Assembly (NCBI GenBank): GCA_963974645.1
Contig: CAXBEA010000007.1
Location: 1 to 64,000 of the forward strand
Source of the DNA: Motiliproteus sp963974645
Lineage (GTDB): Bacteria > Pseudomonadota > Gammaproteobacteria > Pseudomonadales > Balneatricaceae
Direction: 5' to 3'
Length of the DNA: 64,000 nucleotides
How positions within the stretch are numbered: position 1 is the stretch's first letter; every line of letters begins with the position of its first letter. Positions 26,659 to 34,508 of the stretch are shown one piece after another. The position numbers were made by a program, and so were the translations under genes. The notes beneath the pieces are model-generated. The model was given only the letters and a program-made list of their open reading frames with translations, did not search any database and had not been told where the DNA came from.

Positions 26659-28752
26659 TCATAGAGCGCGTTTGATCCAGGATTCCAGATCACGGCGCAG
26701 AATGATATCCAGAATCTGCAGGTGCTTACCCGGCTGCCAGTGCAACAACATACGGTAGTCGCCGATACGGATACGATAATGTTCGGGAAGTAGTTCCAGC
26801 GCTTTGGTCTGATGGCGAATACTCTCATCACGGGTGGCGAAGCGAGCGGCGGCCATGATCGCCTTGGCCGCGAGTGCGGGAGGTAGGGCGGCGCAGTGTT
26901 TGCGAAATTTATCACTATATTCGGGGGCCAACGGAGGGGTGTCGAGATCTTCCTGGCGAAATAAAATTTCGTCATCCTCGAGTGTCATTTCGGGAGGTTC
27001 TGGGGTGAGTCGCTCGGCCTGCTTGTTGTGCTCATCGGATAATTGTTTACGCAGCTGTGCTCGCTGCTCCTGCTGCCGGCGAATCTCGCTTTGCAGTCGC
27101 TCCACCTGGCCGCGCAACCGCTGCAGTGTCGCCCTACTCTCTGGATCGGCCTTTTTTTCTATCTGCGGGGTTTCGGCAGCTGTGTTCGAGCGGGTTTCTC
27201 GCGCCAGTTCCAGTTCGTCGCCGATCCGTTGCATGTTTTGCCCCATCTCGTACAACGCCCTGCGCTTTTCTTCCAGGTCACCGCGTGTCTCCTGCAGACG
27301 GGCCTTGAGCCGGTCGATCTTCTCCGTGGCTGCCGCAACGCCGGCCTGGTTGTCACTGCGATCCTCCAACCAGTCGCACAACTCCTCGGCCGGGTCATCC
27401 AAAGGCAGCAGGTCGAGGTCGACACGAGCCTCGCGTAACGCCTCCATCAATATCTGAATATCAAAATGTCGATCGGGGTTGGACACAATCGCGGCTCGGG
27501 CAAAAACGATGCCCAGAGCCGGGTAGTGCGGCAGTAATGCGAAGGCATGTTCGATCAACGGCCCGCCCTCAATTGCCCCTTCGCTATCCGACCCACGGAT
27601 ATTGACACGACACTCGGCCTCCAGCGTAGCGAACCGTTGCGGACACTCCAGCAGTTCGAACTGAAACCGAGTGTCCCGTGGTCGGTGCCACTCCGCTGGC
27701 GGAAAGTGGTCGCGGATCTTGCGAGCCACCGCCAAATCCCCGTCCTTCAACACCGAATGCAGGAGATCTTCGAAATGGCCGCGATCAAAGTCAGCGACCT
27801 CTTTTCGTCGTTCATGCGCAAGCAACATCTCGAAGGCCAACTCACGCATGCCGAAAGTCAAGGCTCGTTGGTAGGCGGCATACAGCTGCTCGTCACCCAG
27901 ATCCACTGGTTTCAGCGCCTTGAGTTCATAGGCCCGCAGATCTCCGATCAGTCCGGGATCATCCACCAATCCGGGGTGAGCGACAACTTCACTGCGTGTG
28001 GTGCCGGCATATTGGGAGGGGTCTCGTAATAGCTCCTGGTCCTTTTCGTAGCAGCATTTTTTGTATTTTTTATTGCTGCCGCAATGGCACAACTCATTGC
28101 GGCCGAGCTTGGGGACAGAACGACGAACGGTGAACTCACCGTGGCTGATCACCCGCTGGTGCTGCTCCGGGAGGATCTCTTCCAGGCGCATGTCACTCCA
28201 GATGCGTTCCCAGCCATTCTCGGGCAGCGCCCCATTATCCAGCAAGTGGTGGGTATCCAGGAGCAACATTCCGCTCTCCGGCGGCATGCCGAAACGCTCC
28301 AACTTCCACAGCAGCTTGCGCACCGGTTGAAGATCGAGCCCGTGTTTGATTGATATCTCAGCAGCCAGGCGGGCGGCATAGGCCTGGCGTTGATTGGAAA
28401 ATTCATCAGCCAAGGCGACCTCAAGCAACGGTGCCACCGCCTCCGCCCCCTGGAACGCAAAGCAGGGGGCCGTATCCAACAGCTCCTCACTCACGCCGAT
28501 ACAACGGCACAGCAAGCCAGGATTGAGTCGAACCCGGTTCAATGCACTGCATTGCAGCAAGCGGCTCAACACCCGAGCTTCGCCGGCCTCGAGCAGCGCC
28601 GACAGCCAGGGTTCGATCTCTCCAGCCGTGAAATGCGCCAACTTTCCGCCCAGCCGACGCACATCAGGCATACAGGCATCGGCAACACGCAGCTCATCCA
28701 GTAGATCAGGTTCCAATGGTTTGCTCACAGAATGGGGTTCCGTATTAGACAA
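26659..28752 (-). CDS. SEC-C / coiled-coil protein with RelE/ParE-like C-terminal domain
   Basis: This 697-residue protein has no close family I can name. Residues 1-200 are mostly helical. Residues 217-235 form a SEC-C zinc motif (GRNELCHCGSNKKYKKCC), the type that ends SecA and helps it contact SecB and ribosomes. Residues 240-460 are helical, repeat-like. About 470-580 is a Gln/Arg/Glu-rich coiled coil. Residues 609-695 resemble a RelE/ParE toxin: a two-helix start (KFRKHCAALPPALAAKAI), then YRIRIGDYRMLLHW, and ILDIILRRDLESW at the end, with Arg at 660, 662, 667 and 687. No separate antitoxin gene adjoins it. An mRNA-interferase-like or protein-binding role is inference. It lies within the ettA/RIO-bracketed segment. 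Confidence 0.65.
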   Translation of the reverse strand: MSNTEPHSVSKPLEPDLLDELRVADACMPDVRRLGGKLAHFTAGEIEPWLSALLEAGEARVLSRLLQCSALNRVRLNPGLLCRCIGVSEELLDTAPCFAFQGAEAVAPLLEVALADEFSNQRQAYAARLAAEISIKHGLDLQPVRKLLWKLERFGMPPESGMLLLDTHHLLDNGALPENGWERIWSDMRLEEILPEQHQRVISHGEFTVRRSVPKLGRNELCHCGSNKKYKKCCYEKDQELLRDPSQYAGTTRSEVVAHPGLVDDPGLIGDLRAYELKALKPVDLGDEQLYAAYQRALTFGMRELAFEMLLAHERRKEVADFDRGHFEDLLHSVLKDGDLAVARKIRDHFPPAEWHRPRDTRFQFELLECPQRFATLEAECRVNIRGSDSEGAIEGGPLIEHAFALLPHYPALGIVFARAAIVSNPDRHFDIQILMEALREARVDLDLLPLDDPAEELCDWLEDRSDNQAGVAAATEKIDRLKARLQETRGDLEEKRRALYEMGQNMQRIGDELELARETRSNTAAETPQIEKKADPESRATLQRLRGQVERLQSEIRRQQEQRAQLRKQLSDEHNKQAERLTPEPPEMTLEDDEILFRQEDLDTPPLAPEYSDKFRKHCAALPPALAAKAIMAAARFATRDESIRHQTKALELLPEHYRIRIGDYRMLLHWQPGKHLQILDIILRRDLESWIKRAL

Positions 28753-28849
28753 TGTTCATCGCCGATCGCACGTTTAGGGGGAAATCTATGGTGCCAGAGC
28801 GCCGCAGCCAATGCACCCGTGCGGTTGCTATTCTTGATATGTTTATCAG

Positions 28850-28990
28850 GGTGTTAGTTTGACCAGGGTTTAGCGCCAAAGATTGACCATGTAAACAGGC
28901 GTCAAAGCCTCATGGATATGGAACTGTCACCCACTAGTCACCGGTCAAATTTCGACGCTGAAAGTGGTCAGTTCTGTTCGCTGATCAACA
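28850..28990. mobile_element. Possible insertion-sequence end remnant
   Basis: Several spaced TTGACC/GGTCAA words occur here (TTTGACCAGGG, GATTGACCATG, CCGGTCAAATTT, AGTGGTCAG), a pattern reminiscent of the repeated terminal motifs of IS21-family elements. No transposase frame is attached. Support is weak. Confidence 0.25.
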
Positions 28991-29197
28991 ACTATCTCGA
29001 ACATAGCCAGTTGAAAGGAGTTATTCATTAAGAAAACCCGCTTCGAAGATGCCCGCTATCTGAAATTTAAGTTCTAGAAAATGACCTCAACATCAGTCGA
29101 GCTAATGCGGGCTATGCATGCGCACCCCGATTCCTCAATGTAGCTATGGCCTCGAAGGCCTCAGAGCGAAACAGGTTTGACCGGGGCGGATATCTCT

Positions 29198-29360
29198 ACC
29201 TGATCCTGGCTGGAATAATCTTGGTTTGATGGCCATTCTTCTGGGCATACCTTGCCCAGTAGTGGGCCGTAGCGCAGGCTTCAAAAGCGACTAATGAAGG
29301 TTTTTACTTGGCCAGAAACTCGGCAAACTTAATACGCGCTAGCTCTTTGTGCTGGAGCTC
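29198..29360 (-). pseudogene. IS110-family transposase fragment
   Basis: The minus strand encodes KELARIKFAEFLAK, a stop, and then KPSLVAFEACATAHYWAR with GHQTKIIPARIR, in one frame. The block EACATAHYWAR-x5-GH-x3-IPA is the N-terminal RuvC-like region of IS110 transposases (usual form MEACxxAHYWARxxxxxGHxVxLIPPQ). In-frame stops and missing flanks show it is dead. It lies directly against the ettA 3' remnant, so IS110 activity probably took part in the rearrangement of this segment. Confidence 0.75.
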
Positions 29361-29379
29361 TTTACCAGAGGGGGATACG

Positions 29380-29450
29380 ACGAAGACCTCGTCGCCAGAA
29401 TCGGTGATGCCACGCCACACCGGGTGAAATACAAGAAGATCGATGCTTAG
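29380..29450 (+). pseudogene. Broken 3' copy of ettA
   Basis: The plus frame reads EDLVARIGDATPHRVKYKK followed by IDA and a stop. This matches the last 22 residues of EttA (ending at 24591), with several silent base differences. It is followed by the same terminator and then the intact RIO gene in opposite orientation. Upstream the match ends against IS110 debris. The remnant shows that ettA and RIO were once adjacent and convergent. Confidence 0.9.
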
Positions 29451-29469
29451 AGACTCCGCACTATCCTCC

Positions 29470-29494
29470 GGGCGCTGATATAGCGCCCTTTTTT
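29470..29494 (+). terminator. Duplicate ettA-type terminator
   Basis: The stem GGGCGCT/AGCGCCC with a five-base loop is followed by six T. It is a near copy of the terminator at 24611-24635. It lies between the broken ettA copy and the convergent RIO gene. Confidence 0.85.
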
Positions 29495-29559
29495 ATGCCC
29501 GGAACACCCTACTACCAAAACGCCTAAACCGGCATCTAAGCCAACCTTAAGACAAGGAG

Positions 29560-30417
29560 CTACTCGACCTCCTCTGCGCTGCGTATCCGTTCTTGACGCG
29601 CCTGCTCCTCCATAAAGGCGGCTTTAATCTCTTCCAACACCGAATCAACGTCTGCGGTATGCAGATCCTCTTCAAAATACCCGGTCAGCTCGACATCGGG
29701 ATGCAGATCACCGCTTTCGTAGAGCTCCCAGATTTCCTTGGCATACTGGGTGTCCTTCAGCTCAGGGGCATACTGCGCGTAGTAATCCCTCATATTGTTC
29801 ACATCCCGCTCCAGCATCCACTGGGCATGGTTGTTTCCAGCCGCATCAACGGCTTGGGGTAGATCTATAATCACCGGCCCGTAGGCGTCGACCAGCACAT
29901 TGAACTCAGATAGATCGCCGTGTACCAATCCAGCACAGAGCATCCGTACCACATCACCGATTACCGCTGCGTGATCTTCGACTGCCTGCTCGGCAGACAT
30001 CGCCACATCGTTTAAGCGCGGGGCAACCCCACCAGAATCGTCGGTCACCAACTCCATCAGCAACACGCCATCAAAGCAACCGTAGGGCTGCGGCACGCGA
30101 ACACCTGCCTTTGCCAATCGATACAGGGCATCCACCTCGGCATTATGCCAGGCATCTTCCTGCTGGCTGCGACCAAACTTAGAGCCTTTTTCCATCGCTC
30201 GAGCACGACGGCTATTCCGCACCTTGCGTCCTTCTTGATACTGGACAGCCTGCCGAAAACTTCGCTTATCAGCTTCTTTATAGACCTTGGCGCAGCGAAT
30301 TTCCGAGCCACAACGCACCACATAGACCGTTGCTTCTTTACCGCTCATCAACTGACGAATGACCTCGTCTACGATGCCTTCTTCGACCAGCGGCTGGATT
30401 CGTTTTGGAATTTTCAT
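29560..30417 (-). CDS. RIO-type serine protein kinase
   Basis: The 285-residue protein is a bacterial RIO1-like atypical kinase. It shows the nucleotide-loop region SGKEATVYVVRCG (about 25-37), the ATP-anchoring lysine in CAKVYKEAD (K44), the catalytic loop HGDLSEFN (166-173; D168, N173) and the metal-binding IIDLPQAVD (D185). The acidic C-terminus (from about 255) ends EEVE. Bacterial RIO proteins are cytoplasmic and poorly characterised; a link to ribosome maturation is inferred from archaeal and eukaryotic relatives. A 3' fragment of a second copy lies at 26014. Confidence 0.9.
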   Translation of the reverse strand: MKIPKRIQPLVEEGIVDEVIRQLMSGKEATVYVVRCGSEIRCAKVYKEADKRSFRQAVQYQEGRKVRNSRRARAMEKGSKFGRSQQEDAWHNAEVDALYRLAKAGVRVPQPYGCFDGVLLMELVTDDSGGVAPRLNDVAMSAEQAVEDHAAVIGDVVRMLCAGLVHGDLSEFNVLVDAYGPVIIDLPQAVDAAGNNHAQWMLERDVNNMRDYYAQYAPELKDTQYAKEIWELYESGDLHPDVELTGYFEEDLHTADVDSVLEEIKAAFMEEQARQERIRSAEEVE

Positions 30418-30517
30418 GGTATCTTTTGGCCCTTAGGCCATATACAAGGAGGTAGTTGGACGCAGAATAATCCGATAAGGAGCAACAACACTTACATCAA
30501 ACAACTCATTTGACAAA

Positions 30518-30552
30518 CAAAAAAGGGCAAGACTATAAGTCTCACCCTTTTT
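30518..30552 (-). terminator. Terminator of the cold-shock gene
   Basis: On the minus strand a ten-base stem (GGGTGAGACT with AGTCTTGCCC, two wobble pairs) is followed by six T and preceded by six A. It lies about 65 bp after the csp stop. The A and T runs also allow it to act in the other direction. Confidence 0.88.
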
Positions 30553-30618
30553 TACGCTCAATCCCTAAAATAGGGAGAGGCTGGCCTGTAACAAGTACAG
30601 GTCAGATCGCAGCTAAAA

Positions 30619-30831
30619 TTAGATAGCTTCGATGTTCTCTGCCTGTGGGCCTTTCTGGCCTTGAGTAACAGTGAACTGTACTTTCTGGCCTTCAACCAGA
30701 GTTTTGAAGCCTGAACCAGCGATAGCGCTGAAGTGAGCGAAAACGTCAGGACCAGATTCTTGCTCGATGAAACCAAAACCTTTAGCTTCGTTGAACCACT
30801 TAACGGTACCAGTAGTAGTAGACATAGTCAT
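30619..30831 (-). CDS. CspA-family cold-shock protein
   Basis: This 70-residue single cold-shock domain protein contains both RNA-binding motifs: KGFGFI (RNP1) and VFAHFSAI (RNP2). It binds single-stranded RNA and DNA and acts as an RNA chaperone. It may be constitutive or cold-induced. The roughly 300-bp upstream gap would allow the long 5' leader common to cold-induced csp genes, but no clear cold box was identified in the right orientation. The length is normal. Confidence 0.93.
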   Translation of the reverse strand: MTMSTTTGTVKWFNEAKGFGFIEQESGPDVFAHFSAIAGSGFKTLVEGQKVQFTVTQGQKGPQAENIEAI

Positions 30832-31139
30832 TTCCTATAAATCAAGAGTAATTGGAGCCTCATAACAAGGCTTGTTTGCTGGAAGTGTTGCGATTACTTA
30901 TGAAGAACAGGACGAGGCACTAAAGACAGGACTTCGAAAATCTGTGCATAAATATCAGACGTACTTTCAAGCTGTCCTGAAGTATATACAGATCAGCTTC
31001 TTAGTCAACACCTATCGACGTGAATTCTTCTCAGCACCGATAGCTAACCACCAACAAGCATCAATATTACCCATACTTTCCAGAAAAAACAGCCCTTTAG
31101 TGCACTACATACCATAAGACTAAAGCAGAAGATGCCCGG
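30832..31139. other. csp leader/promoter region
   Basis: These 308 bp between the csp start and the end of the cupredoxin gene contain no convincing reading frame. They should include the csp promoter and untranslated leader, both on the minus strand. I see no further structured element. Confidence 0.4.
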
Positions 31140-31661
31140 CTAGAGGGGAGCAGGTTCAACAACCAACATCCCCTGCATCCCCGCCTTGAGGTGATTAGGA
31201 ACGTGGCAACTCAGCGGATACTCTCCCGGGGCCTTAACAAGAACATAGACATCACGCTCAGAAAAAGGGGCGACCGGAATGTGGTGCTGACCAGCGGGCA
31301 CGGTGCTCTCCAGGATATTGACAATCTCCGCACCTCGCTGGAAAAACTCGGCAGCTCCAAAGTAATGAGTAACCCAGGCGGTATTACTGAGCCGGATTCG
31401 AGTAACAGCTCCAGATTTAAGCCGGATCAGATCTGGAGTAAACTGAAAGTCAGACATAATTACATAGATCGTCTCACCACTAAAGCTAACCTCCCCCGTC
31501 TCTGGATTGACCTCCTGCACCTGCTCAATTGCATGCTGCCTCTGGGCTGAATTACTCTCATCGGCATGAAGCGCCTTTAGCCGCAACGTATCAACCTGGC
31601 GCGACATTGAATCGCAACCGACGCCCAGCGCAGCCAGAATTATTACGACCAATATCTTCAT
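31140..31661 (-). CDS. Cupredoxin-like copper lipoprotein
   Basis: The 173-residue protein has a short signal with a weak lipobox (ALGVGC, Cys16) and a C-terminal cupredoxin domain from about residue 60. Likely type I copper ligands are H99 (WVTHYFG), C152, H157 and M162 (SCHVPNHLKAGM), the plastocyanin-like C-x4-H-x4-M set. It should be an envelope-anchored electron-transfer or copper-handling protein. It is divergent from a DsbA-like gene. The linker (about 17-60) is polar and helical. The partner redox protein is unknown. Confidence 0.78.
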   Translation of the reverse strand: MKILVVIILAALGVGCDSMSRQVDTLRLKALHADESNSAQRQHAIEQVQEVNPETGEVSFSGETIYVIMSDFQFTPDLIRLKSGAVTRIRLSNTAWVTHYFGAAEFFQRGAEIVNILESTVPAGQHHIPVAPFSERDVYVLVKAPGEYPLSCHVPNHLKAGMQGMLVVEPAPL

Positions 31662-31837
31662 CCAAACCTCCTCGCTAGAAGCACCCTGGTTTAAAAATGA
31701 TACTCTTAATTAATAGCGATATGCCAAGTAGAAGCAGAGCTCGAGAGCCCGGGGTTGCCGCAGGGGCTGCGCATGGGTATGGTGCGAACGTTCTATTTCA
31801 GCGATCTTCGCCTACCGACCCCAGCAAGGAGCAATCA

Positions 31838-32872
31838 ATGCCCTGTTCGCTTTCATTCCGCAGCCCTGCCAAAGGCACTCTCAGCTTAAGCCTAGCGCTC
31901 TCAGCCGCATTCATCTGCAGCACTGCAAAGGCTTCAGAAAGCCCCGTGCTTCACTATAACAACGAGTCTTACCAGCAGCAGACCCTGCCACCCGCGGTAC
32001 AGTCTTCACTCTACGAATTAGAGCAACAATACAACCAGCAGCGCATGGATGTCTTCAACAACTACGTCGTGAACCGTTTCGTCCGCGAACAAGCGGAGCA
32101 GCAAAACAAACCGTTCCAGCAACTACAGCAGGAGCTTCTTAGTGTTCCCGCACCCACCAACTTGCAAATAGAAGCCTTTTACAATGCCAATAAAGCGCGC
32201 ATCAGCGGCACCTTGCAACAGGTTGGAGGCAAAATATCGGAACATCTCAGCCAGCAGGCGATGATCGAGAAGCAGCGAGCTTTGCTCGATCAAATTCAGA
32301 CCCAAAAAGGCTATCGCGTCGAACTGCCCGATCTACCCAGTCTGCGCCTACCCATAAATCTGGCCGGATACCCCAGCAAAGGCAACCCCAATGCCAAGGT
32401 CACCCTGGTTGAGTTTGCCGATTACCAGTGCCCGCACTGCAAAGATGCGGGCCCGGTAGTGAAAAAGCTGATGGAAAAGTACGGTGAACAGATTCGCCTG
32501 GTGTTCCGTGACTTCCCGATCAACCCATCAGGAATTTCGCGCAAGGTTGCTGAAGCGGCTGTCTGCGCCGACCAACAAAACATGTACTGGCCGTTCCATG
32601 AGTTGGCTTTTTCTCGCCAGAGCTATCTAAAGTCAGTAACCCCTGAGATGCTGGCCACCGAGCTAGACATGGATATAGTCGCGCTTAACAACTGCCTCAA
32701 ATCTGGCGAAGCTCAAACCAGGGTCGCTAGCTCTGAAGCCGAAGCAAGAGAACTTGGCGTCACCAGCACGCCCTCATTTTTTGTTAACGGCCGCCCACTG
32801 CCCCACAGCCACGGGGATCTAGGCAGCGAAATCAGCGCGCTAATCGAACAGGAGCTAAACGCTTCAAAATAA
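31838..32872 (+). CDS. DsbA-like periplasmic thiol oxidoreductase with SurA-like N-terminus
   Basis: The 344-residue protein has a signal peptide (about 1-32, ending TAKA). An N-terminal helical region (about 50-160, with REQAEQQNKPFQQLQQELL) resembles the chaperone-like part of SurA/parvulin proteins without a PPIase domain. The C-terminal DsbA/thioredoxin-4 domain has the redox motif C198-P-H-C201 (FADYQCPHCKDAG) and the cis-proline segment GVTSTPSFFVNG. CPHC matches E. coli DsbA. The chosen ATG has a good AAGGAG site seven bases upstream; a longer frame starting at 31697 lacks a signal. Divergence from the cupredoxin gene suggests a joint role in envelope copper or disulfide chemistry, which is inference. 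Confidence 0.82.
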   Translation: MPCSLSFRSPAKGTLSLSLALSAAFICSTAKASESPVLHYNNESYQQQTLPPAVQSSLYELEQQYNQQRMDVFNNYVVNRFVREQAEQQNKPFQQLQQELLSVPAPTNLQIEAFYNANKARISGTLQQVGGKISEHLSQQAMIEKQRALLDQIQTQKGYRVELPDLPSLRLPINLAGYPSKGNPNAKVTLVEFADYQCPHCKDAGPVVKKLMEKYGEQIRLVFRDFPINPSGISRKVAEAAVCADQQNMYWPFHELAFSRQSYLKSVTPEMLATELDMDIVALNNCLKSGEAQTRVASSEAEARELGVTSTPSFFVNGRPLPHSHGDLGSEISALIEQELNASK

Positions 32873-32885
32873 GCGTAGCCAAGAT

Positions 32886-32904
32886 AGCGCTCCGATGGAG
32901 CGCT
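32886..32904. terminator. Perfect hairpin after the DsbA-like gene
   Basis: AGCGCTCC and GGAGCGCT pair perfectly around a three-base loop, 13 bp after the stop. The T run that follows is weak and displaced, so termination efficiency is uncertain. Confidence 0.5.
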
Positions 32905-33013
32905 ACGTCGATAGTGATCTTTTGAAAATCAAATTATAAAAAATCATACCTTAATCAACTTAAGATAATTAAAATTAAATATTGATTGGTCAAAAACTGA
33001 AAGAACTCAGTAT

Positions 33014-33541
33014 ATGCCGCAACCCATCACCCCAGAACAACGACTCTGTATTGAGCGACAACTAGGTCGACCGCCTCGCGGTATAGCCGAGATCGCCTAT
33101 CAAACAGCAGCAGGAATCCCTGTCGCGTTGCGAATGCAGTCACTGGTCGATGACAAACCCTTTCCGACCCTCTACTGGCTCTGCTCCAAAGACCTGCACA
33201 AGGCGATCAGCCAGATCGAAACCTCAGGCTGGGTCAAGCAGATCGAACAGGAGCTCCAGATCGACCCTGAACTCAAACAGCGCTATCGACAAAACCATCA
33301 GGATTATGTGCGCACACGCGACCACTACCTGACGACCACTCAGCGTCAGCGGATCGCCGAGCTTGGCTTTGCAGAGCTATTTCAAAAGTACGGTATTGGC
33401 GGAATCGCGCAATGGGACAAAGTACGCTGCCTGCACATGCAATACGCCCATTACTTATGCGCAAGCGAAACCAGCAGGAATGTAATAGGGATACGGATGG
33501 AGCAAGAGTTCGGCTTATCCAAACTAGCCATCAGCATCTAA
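33014..33541 (+). CDS. DUF501-family protein
   Basis: This 175-residue cytoplasmic protein matches DUF501: an N-terminal LGRPPRGIAEIAYQTAAGIPVALR, PTLYWLCSKDLHKAISQIE, and the C-terminal GIGGIAQWDKVRCLHMQYAHYL with conserved Cys and His. The family occurs in many bacteria, sometimes near enolase, and has no established function. No operon partners are visible on its strand. I found no catalytic signature beyond the conserved residues named. Confidence 0.85.
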   Translation: MPQPITPEQRLCIERQLGRPPRGIAEIAYQTAAGIPVALRMQSLVDDKPFPTLYWLCSKDLHKAISQIETSGWVKQIEQELQIDPELKQRYRQNHQDYVRTRDHYLTTTQRQRIAELGFAELFQKYGIGGIAQWDKVRCLHMQYAHYLCASETSRNVIGIRMEQEFGLSKLAISI

Positions 33542-33573
33542 CCAGGCTAACCGTCGAATCTAGACACCCAGAC

Positions 33574-33603
33574 AAAAAAACGGCCGAAATAATATCCGAC
33601 CGT
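33574..33603 (-). terminator. Terminator of the ferredoxin gene
   Basis: On the minus strand a nine-base stem (ACGGTCGGA with TTCGGCCGT, including wobble pairs) is followed by seven T. It begins about 24 bp after the ferredoxin stop. Confidence 0.75.
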
Positions 33604-33626
33604 CAGACCAACAACCCAAGGCTATA

Positions 33627-33872
33627 TCATCCTTGCAAGCGGTTGTATTTCTCCATCAACTGATCTTCGGTTTCCACATGATCAGGATCCTTAGGGATGC
33701 AGTCAACCGGGCAGACCTCGACGCACTGCGGAGTGTCATAGTGACCCACACATTCGGTGCACTTGGAGGGCTCGATTTCATAAATTTCGTCACCCGGTGT
33801 GATTGCCTCATTAGGGCATTCGGGTTCGCAAACGTCGCAGTTGATGCATTCGTCAGTGATAATTAACGCCAT
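33627..33872 (-). CDS. YfhL-type 2[4Fe-4S] ferredoxin
   Basis: This small ferredoxin (81 residues) has two cysteine clusters: C-x2-C-x2-C-x3-C (CINCDVCEPECP) and a second, wider set (CTECVGHYDTPQCVEVCPVDC) with the six-residue insertion typical of YfhL/Fdx proteins of the Allochromatium type. These hold two [4Fe-4S] clusters at very low potentials. It lies next to coaD, an order also seen in Pseudomonas. Its electron partner is not evident here. Confidence 0.92.
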   Translation of the reverse strand: MALIITDECINCDVCEPECPNEAITPGDEIYEIEPSKCTECVGHYDTPQCVEVCPVDCIPKDPDHVETEDQLMEKYNRLQG

Positions 33873-33909
33873 GATTGGCTACCTCTACTCGCTATATTCG
33901 TGGCGCTAA

Positions 33910-34389
33910 TTACGCCAAATGATTTTTCAATGCTTCAGCCACAGCGGGATGAACAAACTTAGACACATCCCCATTCAGCGCAGCTACCTCTCGAATCAAT
34001 GTCGAAGAGACAAAGCTATACTTTTCCGCGGGAGTCAAAAACAGCGCCTCAAATTCGGGGTAAATCGCCCGATTCATATTGGCCAGCTGGAACTCATACT
34101 CAAAATCCGAAACCGCTCGCAACCCCCGCAACACAGCACAGGCCTGTTGCTCTTTCATGAAATCAATCAGCAGTCCGCTAAAGCCAATGACCTCTACTTG
34201 ACCCAGGTGCTGGAGCACCTCTTCAGCCAGCTTGGCTCTCTGAGCTAACGGCAGCAGTGGTTTCTTCGAAGGGCTCGCAGCTATCGCCACGATCACCTTA
34301 TCGAACAGCTTCGAAGCACGCTCTATAAGATCAGTATGGCCATGAGTAATCGGATCGAAGGTACCCGGGTAGACAACGATATTCATCAT
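33910..34389 (-). CDS. coaD: Phosphopantetheine adenylyltransferase CoaD
   Basis: CoaD (159 residues) transfers AMP from ATP to 4'-phosphopantetheine, the penultimate step of coenzyme A synthesis. The nucleotidyltransferase motif TFDPITHGH lies at residues 9-17, and the second signature YSFVSSTLIREVA near 125-137. KPLLPLAQRAKLAEEVL and LRGLRAVSDFEYEFQLANMNR are family-specific. It is in the same direction as and upstream of the ferredoxin gene. Confidence 0.97.
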   Translation of the reverse strand: MMNIVVYPGTFDPITHGHTDLIERASKLFDKVIVAIAASPSKKPLLPLAQRAKLAEEVLQHLGQVEVIGFSGLLIDFMKEQQACAVLRGLRAVSDFEYEFQLANMNRAIYPEFEALFLTPAEKYSFVSSTLIREVAALNGDVSKFVHPAVAEALKNHLA

Positions 34390-34508
34390 TAAGATATCCG
34401 CGCGTACTTGAGAATCGCGCGAATGGTAACGGAATTGGCGCAGTGGTACAAATAGAATACTCTTTACCAGATAATTCTACACAACTACATAACCAAGGCT
34501 AGTTATCG

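Noticed and set aside
26442..26675. 77-codon plus-strand frame with many Arg and Pro
   Set aside because: Composition typical of a chance frame; it overlaps the end of the SEC-C gene on the other strand.
30955..30985. A cold box in the csp leader
   Set aside because: The similar word CAGACGTACTTTC is on the strand opposite to csp transcription.
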